From Gammaproteobacteria bacterium (GTDB lineage: Bacteria; Pseudomonadota; Gammaproteobacteria; Thiotrichales; Thiotrichaceae): 64,000 nucleotides of DNA. Shown piece by piece: positions 50,548-59,187 of the stretch. Numbering within the stretch: position 1 is the stretch's first letter; the number at the start of each line of letters is the position of its first letter. The position numbers and the translations under genes were made by a program. Location: assembly GCA_018822845.1 (NCBI GenBank), contig JAHJJD010000044.1, positions 1-64,000 of the forward strand, written 5' to 3'. A model generated the notes under the pieces. It did not search any database and was not told the DNA's origin. It was given only the letters and a program-made list of their open reading frames with translations.

Positions 50548-53500
50548 CGTGGTTTTGTTGCCTCCTCAATGATGGTTTCAATGAGCTCAAAAATTTTGGC
50601 GAAGTTGCTTACGTCAACATCGTTAAACTCTGGAGTTTCCTTTCGGATATTTTCTGCGAAATCGTTTTTACTTAAATCTGCTGGTGACTGTTCATTAGTT
50701 ACCTTGTACCCAACGCGCCGCAAGGTTCTTCCTTGTGCATCTTTTCTGCTTAAATCATTGATAGAGTAGTAGTTTTCGATGGATATGCGATCTTCCGACT
50801 CAATAAGTTGAGGGATGCGTGTAATGAATACGTTGTTGCCGTAGTAAACAAAGCCTCTGTCACTACTATTCTTGACTTTAAATTCATTATTTATTTTGTC
50901 TTCATCTCGGTCAAAAATACAGATGATTAATCGGTTTTGTGGACTTTTAGAGAGTGCCTTGCAGTGATCTAGCATGTGTGCATAGCCCATATGCTCTTCC
51001 GTTTTGCTTAACTCAAGCTTTAGAGTGTTAAATAAACCCTTCTTTTGTAACTTTGGGAGTGCAGCCTCTAGGTGTTTCCAGTCTGTTTTTCCTTCAGTTA
51101 GGATTAATGGCGAGAACTCTTTTTTAACGAGTGCATTATCTGGCTGATTGTTTACAGCACTTTCTTTAGTTGAGAAGTTTCGTGGAATCTGCTGTCGCGT
51201 TTCAAACCATTCATGAGAGTAGTATTTATGACGCTCCCGTAGTTTCAATGCACGTTCGGAGGTGTTGTATTCTTTTCCTTCATCCGTTGATAGCCATTTC
51301 AAAAATCTAGGCCAATCTTCAATGCTGGAAAAATGCGTTATTATCTCTACAAAAAAATTTAAATTACTGGAGTTGTTATTTAATTCAGAAAAAGAATATT
51401 CTATGATCTTTTTGAATCCATGGTTTGGATCGGATTCTGAGGTTTGCTTGGAAATTCCAACCAGTTCATCCTGTAACAGTTTCTCAGATGAAAATGGGTC
51501 GGTTTTTAATAAAAGCACGTCATTTACAAAGGTAAGTGATCTTATCTTATCATCAAGCTCATCCTTTTCTGATTTATAAGCGGGTTTAGATCTTCTAATA
51601 AAATTGCCATGATCCTTATTAAGAGGTGCATTACTTAATGCGAACTTGCCAGAATTTAACAAGTCCAATATAATATATTCGCACTCTGCGTATGATAGCA
51701 ATTTTGGCACAACATCACCCATTGCCTTTATTATTTTGTCTATTTCCTCGTTTAATTCTGATTGGCTGGTGTTGGGAATAATGTATCTGTGAGAAAAAAG
51801 TCCTGATACATTAATATTCAATATATCTCCAATTATCTTTGGAATGCATTTTATTTCGCCTATGGACTTTATTAGTAATGGGATTGCTTTCCTGCCCATC
51901 CTGGGGCTAATTAATTTAATAGAGTCAATAATGGTATTATAATAATCCTCCGGGGTTGCTGTTTCTGATTGGCTCCGCCGGTTAATTCTTTGGGGATAGG
52001 CTGTTACTTCTTCTGTTTCGTTATAATTTATAGCTAGTTCTATTAGAATAAATAATGAATCAACACTTCCGATAAAGCCTAATGCTATAATGTATGCAAT
52101 CTGCTCTAAATAATCATTGCTGTTTTTCAAGTAACTTAAGACTTCTTTTTCAGCATGGCCGGGCGAAATCATTTGTAATGATTTCGCTGCCTCATGAAGA
52201 ATATCAGTGTATAATTTATAGTTACATTGAAAGCCTACCCCACGTCGTTTTGTAAAATGAACTTTGCGCGACCTCTTGCTGTAATAAATTATATTTAGCA
52301 ATGGCTCTATAGCTTTTTCACTTCGAACTATTCCTAATATTTTTGTAGCCATGATTTGAATGGGGGATTTATTATCATTTAATAAAATAATCAAGTCATC
52401 TGAAACTTTATTTGCACTAAAATTTCCAAGTGCCTCAATGGCCTTCAATTGAAAACAAAAAAAGCACTCATTATCAGCATTTTTGGCATTTATGATTTTA
52501 AGAAGAAATCCTCGATGTATATCTGATTTAGATTCTTTCACTATCCAGTTTAGATTGCTGTAAGATAATTCTTCCAGTATTGGTTGCATTGAGAATATTT
52601 CAATAATGTGATCTATTTGTTCAAATCTCCATAGTGTAATCATAATATCTGTAATTACAGTGCCAGAAAGGTGATCGCAGTTTGTTTTTAGACAGTGAGT
52701 CAAATAGTTATGCGATGATTCGCAATTAACGCTGATGATGGTATCAAAGCAACTCTGCCATGTATGATATTGAACTGTTTCTTGCCTAAGAATATTCACC
52801 ATCTTTTCTACTGCGTACTTCGTCCCATTTGCAGCCATCAACTCAAGGTAAGTTTTTTTATTTTCTTTTTCCACGCGAGAATGAAAAATCTTAAAAAGAT
52901 TTTTTTCATTCTCACCTTTACTCCTGCCTGAAAGCTTTGCGGCGAGAGTAATATCAACCTTTATGGCTAATTTTACAATACACCCTGCTTTTTCAGCATC
53001 TGAAATAAAATCCATTAATATAAAAATGGATTCCGTCCACTTGATAGGATTCAAGAAATGAGCACATAACTGATCATCAGATCGAGAGTCCAAGTGCCGC
53101 AGCAACCACTCGGCGGCATAGTATTCTTGGAAAAACTGATGTGAAAATTCAATCTTATTCTTTTCTGTAGCATGTTGCAGTAAATGTAGATTTAACGCAT
53201 CATCTAGCCATTGTTTAACTCTTATTGGTGTGTCAGAGAGACCCCTTCCCCTGAAGCATTGTTCTAACCATCTCTCTGCATCAGTTCGTGTTACTTGTAA
53301 CCAAAGATTTTTTCCATTTCCGCCAGCATCCATCATGAAAAATGCAAGTTCTTGTAATATTTCATCGCGGAAATCAAAGAACTTGCTATGCTGAGGAGTT
53401 ACTGTGTCTTTAGGCTTGTGGTTTTCATACAAACCATGGGTAAATTGACGAAATAATTCACCTTGGTTGTGAGGTATATTCCCTGATGATTGATATGTAG

Positions 53501-54188
53501 TAGATAACATATCTAGCAATAATGGTCTATCAGTAAGTTCTTTGATTCGACCACGTAGAGATTGTAGCATTCCAAATGCCAACTCATCGCCTAATCGCTT
53601 CTTGATAAACTCTTTTACTTGGTCTTCTGCCAAAGGCAGCATGTAAAAGCGCACATCTATACCAAGATAAGTTTCTACTCCTAACTCCCTGCTGGTAAAT
53701 ATCATTGGTATATGAGCAAAGTCTTTCCTCCAGTCATATAGTCCAGAACCGGATGGTAGCTCATTCAAACCGTCAAGTAATAACAAGAAATGATCTTCAT
53801 CTAGTAAATCAGTAATATTTTCAGGGTTAACTCGATAGCGGGGTACACTAAGTGCTTTCGCCAATAATTGGTCAATCGTTGTATTTTCATCTAACCGCCT
53901 CAACTCCAGTAAAACTGGAATTCGTTGATTAGTATTCTGTAAACATCTATCAGCTTCTTCCCGCAGTAGACGCTTGAGAGCAGTTGACTTTCCGGAGCCA
54001 GGTTTTCCTAATAACACTACATGCTTTTCTGCGTGTTCACGTAGAGCGGTTAACACATCACTACTTTCACGGTGATGGTTTCCGTTTTCTACCAACTCAA
54101 CCTGTAGCGTGGAAATATAATTCTCTCCGCAAGTCTTAGCCTCCGGCTGATTTAAGACAAATTCTAGATACCGTTCACGATCAAACAA
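50544..54188 (-). CDS. NACHT-helical repeat-TOPRIM protein, candidate NLR-like immune nuclease
   Basis: A 1214-residue protein from visibly AT-rich DNA unlike its neighbours. NACHT NTPase: Walker A GKPGSGKST at 61-69, Walker B FLLLLDGLNELP at 134-145, FTSRE at 164-168, RPLLLDML at 221-228 and FSHQFFQEYYAAEWLL at 348-363. A long helical, HEAT-like region follows (about 380-1000). The C-terminus has TOPRIM signatures: ILTEGKTD at 1029-1036, IFDRDED at 1091-1097 and SIENYY near 1136, as in OLD-type nucleases. Inference: the repeats sense a trigger, NACHT oligomerises and TOPRIM cuts nucleic acid. The start overlaps dabA2 by 8 bases, and the stop overlaps DUF559 by 4. Bacterial NACHT proteins are known antiphage proteins; this architecture and site look unusual. 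Confidence 0.85.
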   Translation of the reverse strand: MFDRERYLEFVLNQPEAKTCGENYISTLQVELVENGNHHRESSDVLTALREHAEKHVVLLGKPGSGKSTALKRLLREEADRCLQNTNQRIPVLLELRRLDENTTIDQLLAKALSVPRYRVNPENITDLLDEDHFLLLLDGLNELPSGSGLYDWRKDFAHIPMIFTSRELGVETYLGIDVRFYMLPLAEDQVKEFIKKRLGDELAFGMLQSLRGRIKELTDRPLLLDMLSTTYQSSGNIPHNQGELFRQFTHGLYENHKPKDTVTPQHSKFFDFRDEILQELAFFMMDAGGNGKNLWLQVTRTDAERWLEQCFRGRGLSDTPIRVKQWLDDALNLHLLQHATEKNKIEFSHQFFQEYYAAEWLLRHLDSRSDDQLCAHFLNPIKWTESIFILMDFISDAEKAGCIVKLAIKVDITLAAKLSGRSKGENEKNLFKIFHSRVEKENKKTYLELMAANGTKYAVEKMVNILRQETVQYHTWQSCFDTIISVNCESSHNYLTHCLKTNCDHLSGTVITDIMITLWRFEQIDHIIEIFSMQPILEELSYSNLNWIVKESKSDIHRGFLLKIINAKNADNECFFCFQLKAIEALGNFSANKVSDDLIILLNDNKSPIQIMATKILGIVRSEKAIEPLLNIIYYSKRSRKVHFTKRRGVGFQCNYKLYTDILHEAAKSLQMISPGHAEKEVLSYLKNSNDYLEQIAYIIALGFIGSVDSLFILIELAINYNETEEVTAYPQRINRRSQSETATPEDYYNTIIDSIKLISPRMGRKAIPLLIKSIGEIKCIPKIIGDILNINVSGLFSHRYIIPNTSQSELNEEIDKIIKAMGDVVPKLLSYAECEYIILDLLNSGKFALSNAPLNKDHGNFIRRSKPAYKSEKDELDDKIRSLTFVNDVLLLKTDPFSSEKLLQDELVGISKQTSESDPNHGFKKIIEYSFSELNNNSSNLNFFVEIITHFSSIEDWPRFLKWLSTDEGKEYNTSERALKLRERHKYYSHEWFETRQQIPRNFSTKESAVNNQPDNALVKKEFSPLILTEGKTDWKHLEAALPKLQKKGLFNTLKLELSKTEEHMGYAHMLDHCKALSKSPQNRLIICIFDRDEDKINNEFKVKNSSDRGFVYYGNNVFITRIPQLIESEDRISIENYYSINDLSRKDAQGRTLRRVGYKVTNEQSPADLSKNDFAENIRKETPEFNDVDVSNFAKIFELIETIIEEATKPR

Positions 54189-57100
54189 GTGATTGACCCT
54201 CCTCTTGTCCCCCCTCTCCCCTTGAGGGAGAGGGGGTTAGGGGGTGAGGGGTAACGGCGTTAGCCGTCACCAACGCCGGTTCCAGATGCCCATAATCCCC
54301 CGCATACCAGTCCACAGATCTTGCAACCAACGCCAATTCTTTCCGTTCCCCCTCCCAGCGCATAAACCCCTTTTCCGGCACAAACAAATCAATCGCCGCC
54401 GAATCCGGGTCTTTCACCGCCACCACGATCCAGCCACCGCCGATCAGTTCCTGCAAGGGCGGCTGGCGTGCGTAAATTGCGCCGACCGTGGCGATTTTGG
54501 CTTCCACGATGACCAGCAGGCGCATTGGCTCGTGGATTTCGATCATCTGCGCAGGCAGACCGGTGCGCAGGTCGCTGAACACGCCCTCCATCACGCCGAA
54601 CAGCCCGGTCAGGTTGTGGGTTACTTTCGTCCCCGCGCCGTAGCGCTCGTTGTTGACGGTGGAGAAATAGTATTCGAGGCTGATGCCCGCCCCCACAGGC
54701 CCCGCGTTCAGCAGAATGTTTTCGAGAATGCTGCCATCCGGGTCACGGGTGCAGTCGTAGGAAATCAGGAAACAGCGCCGGTCAAGGAAACTGCTGCGGG
54801 TTACGGCACGCCGCCCGATCAGCGCGCAGGCGTTGGTGGCGTGGCCCAGTTCCGGACGCGGCTGGCTGTAGTCGAAAGCGCGCCCGGCAATGTGCGCCGC
54901 CGCCTTCGCCAGCGATGGATTGCGTGGGGCAGAAGCCAGCTTGCGGCAGCGTTCGTGGGCGGAATGGCGGGCAGCTTCGGCCAGTTCCGCCTGCAAGTTG
55001 TGCAGCCTGCCCCGCAAGCCAGTCGGCACCTTGTCAGTATCGAACCACGGAATCTGCTCGTCGCAGGTATCGTGTTCCGCCCCTACAAACCAGGTATCAG
55101 CGGGGATTGGCAAGCCTTGCTGCGCCAGCAATGCGCGTACTGCCGGGCGATTGGCCATCGAGGCAAACACCCGTGCGTTCGGCCCGCTGTGCCGCCCACT
55201 GCACGCGCCGCATTCATACGCTGCTGCGTGCGGGTTGTTCTGGCTGGTGGAGCCATGCCCCATGATCACCACCAGCGGCGCAAACCCGTCAGTCAGCCCG
55301 ATCATGCGCAGGAAGCCGCCAACCTTGTCCGCCTGTTCCTGATCGGTAAAGCCCATCTGGTTGTGCTGGCTGGAACGTTCCGCATCGGGTTGCAGCGCGA
55401 TGAATTCGAGTTTGGTCGGAATCGGCAAATCGGTTTTCTGCCGCAGTTTGCTGACCCACTGGCCGAAACCCAGCGGCATGTAGGATTTGCCCAGCATGAT
55501 GCCGAGGGAGAGCGGTGCGAGTGCCATCTGGCTGACCGTGCCGAGTACCAGATTGTGGCGGGTAACGTGGTTCAGCCCGGCGAAAAAGCGCTTGCGCCAG
55601 GTCACGCGGCGTTCGTGCTCATGGCGCAGGGTGGCGGCTTCATCGGCGGGAACTTCGCGCACCAGATGTTCCGGGGTAACGGGCACGGGGCAAAGTTTGG
55701 TGACGGTTTTGTCATCAAGTCCCTGCCAGTTCATCGGCAGGTTGAAAAAGGCCGCAGCACCCAGGGTTTCGACCTGCGGGTTGAGCTCTTCCAGATGGCG
55801 GCGAATGCCTTCCTCACGGTCATCCATGCAGAACACCAATTGCGCCTCAGGACGCTGATCGCGCTTGCGCCATGCACCGCGCCCGTGGTTGCTGGCGATG
55901 GCATTGAACACCTGTTCACGGTAATGGCGTTCGTAGGCTTGCAACCAGAGGAAACCGGCGTGCTCCTCATCCAGCGCTGCCAGACAGGTGAAAAGGGTGT
56001 CGAGTTGCCCGCGCTCCAGACTGCACACAGTGGTGGCGTCCATCCCCAGATGCTGCGCCAGCAGGAACAGCCGCCAGCCATGGTCATAGACGTACCCCTC
56101 ACCCCCCAACCCCCTCTCCCTCAAGGGGAGAGGGGGAGCAAGAAAAGATTCTCTTAGCCCCTCTCCCCTTGAGGGAGAGGGGTTGGGGTGAGGGGTAAAT
56201 ACTTGATTCCATGTCCAGATCTGGTGGGCAAGCTCTTCCCAATGCTGGTCTTCGTACACACGCGGGCGGCTGTGGCGGATCAGTTGTTGCGCCGGGGTCA
56301 GCAGGTATTCCGGCAGGCGGCGGTTGAAGGTGTAGTAGCGCACCAGAAATTCTTCCGGATGGCGGCGGAAGCGCCCGCGAATGTCGCCGAGATTGGCTTC
56401 CATCAGCCAGATTTTACGGCACAGGCGGCGCGCGAACAGGTGTTCCATGCTCAGCCGTACAGCGAGGTAATCAAGCATGTCGGCTTTGGGGGCTGCCTCG
56501 CCTACATATCCGGGGTGCAGATGCCGCCACAGGAACATGCCTGACCAGCCGGGCAGTTCCAGCGCCAGTCGCTCCAGATAGGCGTCGCGGTGTTCGGTGG
56601 GAATGCCGATGCGTTGCAGTTCGGCGATGATGGTTTGCTGTGGGTCGGTGGGCAGGGAGTTGAGGTGTTCCACCCAGTCCGGCAACCCTTCCAGCACTGG
56701 CGTCAGGTCAGTTTCGCTGGTGGCACGCCACGCATCAAAAAAGCCGGGAGCCACTGCGCCGCCATGCCAGGCTGCCATGCCCTGATCCAGCCAGGATGAT
56801 GTCTGCCGCAACAGCAGGGGGCGGATGTCATGCAGGATGTCTTCGCCGGTCAGTGCCAGCAGCAGGCCGCGCAGGGTCAGTTCCTTGCCAACCTTGTGGG
56901 TCAGCTCCAGCAACTGCGTGTGGCTGTCATGCTTTACCTGTTGGTGGATATTGGCCGGTTCATCCAGTTGGGTGGCAAACACGCGGGCGGCGCGTTCCGG
57001 GGAAAAGTTAAACAGCTCTTCAGAATGCAGCAGGTAATGGTCGAGTTGTAGCGCCTGCATGCAAGCTGCCCACAGTTCGCCGTGCGTTTCCAGTGCGTGG

Positions 57101-57519
57101 TTTTCTTCCACCTGCCAGACAAACTGGCTGGGGCTGATCGGCTTGATCGGGTAACTCATGGCGATGCGGTAAATGTCGCCGCGTGTTACCTCGCCTCCGG
57201 CATGGGTGAAGACAGGGGCACGGCTGTCCAGACTGGCGTCTTCTTCCAGCACCGCCTGCAAGTCATCTGCTGTAATGCGGCCACGCTGGAATTGTTCGCG
57301 GAATTTTTCCACCGGCCAGTAACCGCTGGAACCGGTAATGTCATGTGCGACTTTCAGCGCTGCGGGGAATGGTAAATGCTGGAAGCCATGCAGGGTATTG
57401 TGATGCACGAAATCACGCAGGGGCGCTTGCCCCGGCAGCACATGTTCCAGGTGTTCCAGCAAATGCCCGAAACTGTGGGAACCATCATGCTGGCCAGCGT
57501 GACCCTGTGCCCGGCTCAC
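54181..57519 (-). CDS. dabA: DabA, inorganic carbon uptake subunit (copy 2), with repeat-derived insert and altered C-terminus
   Basis: A 1112-residue DUF2309 protein. Zinc ligands: cysteine 564 and aspartate 566 in VFCMDDREE, histidine 755 in IMGHGST, cysteine 770 in YECGACSGR. I start at GTG 57519, which overlaps the upstream TGA and has AGGAGG 9 bases before it; the longer frame to 57804 lies inside the upstream gene. Residues about 441-475 come from a full palindromic element (56093-56197) read in frame (TPHPNPSPSRGEG...), inserted where copy 1 has only LAPESVIPVGSDI. The C-terminus after YGHLEPALVTAN is also repeat-encoded because a cassette was inserted there. The core is intact, so it may still work. 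Confidence 0.9.
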   Translation of the reverse strand: MSRAQGHAGQHDGSHSFGHLLEHLEHVLPGQAPLRDFVHHNTLHGFQHLPFPAALKVAHDITGSSGYWPVEKFREQFQRGRITADDLQAVLEEDASLDSRAPVFTHAGGEVTRGDIYRIAMSYPIKPISPSQFVWQVEENHALETHGELWAACMQALQLDHYLLHSEELFNFSPERAARVFATQLDEPANIHQQVKHDSHTQLLELTHKVGKELTLRGLLLALTGEDILHDIRPLLLRQTSSWLDQGMAAWHGGAVAPGFFDAWRATSETDLTPVLEGLPDWVEHLNSLPTDPQQTIIAELQRIGIPTEHRDAYLERLALELPGWSGMFLWRHLHPGYVGEAAPKADMLDYLAVRLSMEHLFARRLCRKIWLMEANLGDIRGRFRRHPEEFLVRYYTFNRRLPEYLLTPAQQLIRHSRPRVYEDQHWEELAHQIWTWNQVFTPHPNPSPSRGEGLRESFLAPPLPLRERGLGGEGYVYDHGWRLFLLAQHLGMDATTVCSLERGQLDTLFTCLAALDEEHAGFLWLQAYERHYREQVFNAIASNHGRGAWRKRDQRPEAQLVFCMDDREEGIRRHLEELNPQVETLGAAAFFNLPMNWQGLDDKTVTKLCPVPVTPEHLVREVPADEAATLRHEHERRVTWRKRFFAGLNHVTRHNLVLGTVSQMALAPLSLGIMLGKSYMPLGFGQWVSKLRQKTDLPIPTKLEFIALQPDAERSSQHNQMGFTDQEQADKVGGFLRMIGLTDGFAPLVVIMGHGSTSQNNPHAAAYECGACSGRHSGPNARVFASMANRPAVRALLAQQGLPIPADTWFVGAEHDTCDEQIPWFDTDKVPTGLRGRLHNLQAELAEAARHSAHERCRKLASAPRNPSLAKAAAHIAGRAFDYSQPRPELGHATNACALIGRRAVTRSSFLDRRCFLISYDCTRDPDGSILENILLNAGPVGAGISLEYYFSTVNNERYGAGTKVTHNLTGLFGVMEGVFSDLRTGLPAQMIEIHEPMRLLVIVEAKIATVGAIYARQPPLQELIGGGWIVVAVKDPDSAAIDLFVPEKGFMRWEGERKELALVARSVDWYAGDYGHLEPALVTANAVTPHPLTPSPSRGEGGQEEGQSLV
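54197..54253 (-). repeat. Half-size GC-rich element at the dabA2 side of the inserted cassette
   Basis: Read on the minus strand: TACCCCTCACCCCC, then CTCCCTCAAGGGGAGAGGGG, and ACAAGAGGAGGGT. It is the inverted partner of 50055-50108 and encodes the current end of DabA2. Confidence 0.92.
56093..56197. repeat. Full-size (~106-base) element embedded in frame in dabA2
   Basis: TACCCCTCACCCCCCAACCC, CTCCCTCAAGGGGAGAGGGG, centre AGCAAGAAAAGATTCTCTT, then the inverted half ending TTGGGGTGAGGGGTA. It replaces about 35 codons' worth of sequence without breaking the frame. Confidence 0.93.
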
Positions 57520-59015
57520 TGCATGATTCCTCCTGACAGTTGTGCCATGGAGCCAGCCGTGAACTGGCTGATCAGGTGCTGTACGGAAACATCCATCATG
57601 TCCAGCAGTGGCGTGGGGTAGAAGCCCAGCAGCATGGTGCCTGCGATCAGGCTGCCTGCCGCCACCATTTCCAGCGGATGCAGGTCGTCCACTTTCTCCA
57701 TGTCCAGCCGTACCGGGCCGGTGTAAAGATGCTTGACCGTGCGGATACTGTAGGCCGCCGTTACCAGCACGCCCAGCGACAGCAACACAATCATCCATCC
57801 CCAAGTGCTGAAACCGCCGATCAGCACATGCAGTTCCGCCACGAAACCGGCGGTACTCGGCAGCCCCACCCCACCGACGAAGGCCAGAATAATCAGGAAG
57901 GCGAAACGCGGCGTCACCTTGATCAGTGAACCGTAGTCGTTGATGTCGCGGGTATGGGTGCGCTCATACAGCAGGCCAATCAGCATGAAAGTCGCACCTG
58001 CCACCAGACCGTGCGCCACCATCTGGTACACCGCGCCGGTCATGCCGTACACGTTCAGGGTGGAAATGCCGATCAGCACCACCCCCATGTGACTGACGGA
58101 GGAATAGGCGATCATCTTTTTCATGTCACTTTGTCGCCAAGCCAGCAACCCACCGTACAGCAAGCCAATGACCCCCAGCGTGAACAGCACGCCCTGCATG
58201 GCCACTGCCGCCGCAGGCAGGATTTCGATCACGCGCAACAGGCCATATGAACCCATTTTCAGCAGGATGCCGGACAGCAGGATGCTCACCGGGCTGGGTG
58301 CTTCCACATGCGCCAGTGGCAGCCAGCCGTGCAGGGGGAACAGCGGCATTTTCACCCCCAGGCCGATCAGCATGCCGACGAAGATCAGCACCTGTTCCGT
58401 TGCCCCCAGATGCTTTGCGCCTTCTGCCATCGCCGCGAAGGTAAAGGAATGGGAAGGGGTGGCGTCAAACAGCACCAGCAACGCCAGCAGCATGAAAATG
58501 GAACCGCCCATGGTGTACAGCACGAAATTCAGCGCTGCCGTTTGCCGGTTTTTGCCGCCCCAGCGGTCGATCAGGAAGAACAGTGGAATCAGCACCAGTT
58601 CCCAGAACACGTAGAACAAGCCCCAGTCCTGCGCCACGAACACGCCCATGGTGGCCGCTTCCAGCAACAACATCAGCAGGTAATAGCCTTTGACGTGATG
58701 CGTAATCATGTGCGAAGCCAGCAGCGCCATCAGCACCAGCAAGGTAGTCAGCAGCACCAGCGGGAAGGCAAGGCCATCCACCCCGAGGGAAAAGGATGTG
58801 CCGAGTTGTTCGTTCCAGACAATGCTGGTGTTCAACTGGATGGCAGCGCTGGAAAAATCGACCTGGGTCGCAAGCCCGGTGGCATAAACCAGGGTTAATA
58901 CCGCCACCAGAATGGCAGTGTTGCGTATCAGGGAAACACGTTCAGGGGGCAGCAACGCTACCACCAAAGCACCCAGGACGGGCACAAGCAAGAGCAGGAT
59001 TAAAGGATGATCCAT
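57516..59015 (-). CDS. NuoM/ND4-like proton-pumping subunit, first gene of the Dab operon
   Basis: A 499-residue protein with about fourteen helices. Channel residues are present: glutamate in LFYVFWELVLIPLFFLI, lysine in LGVKMPLFPLHGWLP and lysine in LLKMGSYGLLRV. Its stop overlaps the GTG start of dabA2, and AGGAGG for dabA2 lies inside its last codons. It is probably the promoter-proximal gene; the 172-base space to the hydrolase gene stop at 59188 would contain the operon promoter, but I find no convincing boxes. Together with two DabAB pairs and two more NuoM homologues it forms an extended carbon uptake or ion-coupling locus. Confidence 0.88.
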   Translation of the reverse strand: MDHPLILLLLVPVLGALVVALLPPERVSLIRNTAILVAVLTLVYATGLATQVDFSSAAIQLNTSIVWNEQLGTSFSLGVDGLAFPLVLLTTLLVLMALLASHMITHHVKGYYLLMLLLEAATMGVFVAQDWGLFYVFWELVLIPLFFLIDRWGGKNRQTAALNFVLYTMGGSIFMLLALLVLFDATPSHSFTFAAMAEGAKHLGATEQVLIFVGMLIGLGVKMPLFPLHGWLPLAHVEAPSPVSILLSGILLKMGSYGLLRVIEILPAAAVAMQGVLFTLGVIGLLYGGLLAWRQSDMKKMIAYSSVSHMGVVLIGISTLNVYGMTGAVYQMVAHGLVAGATFMLIGLLYERTHTRDINDYGSLIKVTPRFAFLIILAFVGGVGLPSTAGFVAELHVLIGGFSTWGWMIVLLSLGVLVTAAYSIRTVKHLYTGPVRLDMEKVDDLHPLEMVAAGSLIAGTMLLGFYPTPLLDMMDVSVQHLISQFTAGSMAQLSGGIMQ

Positions 59016-59187
59016 ACGATCCAGTACGCCTTATTCTGATTTGGCTGGAAAAAGGTAATCAGCCGATATTACAAGCATCCGTATGGAATTAACAGGCTAC
59101 ATCCCCATTGGATAGGATAATCAGTCATGGCCTGTACTTGCCCAAATATAAATACAGGGGCGTCCACACCCGTTTCCTCAAGCGGCC

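Noticed and set aside
57520-57804. N-terminal extension of DabA2 by about 95 residues
   Set aside because: It lies fully inside the upstream NuoM-like gene in another frame; the GTG at 57519 has a good ribosome-binding site and a stop/start overlap.
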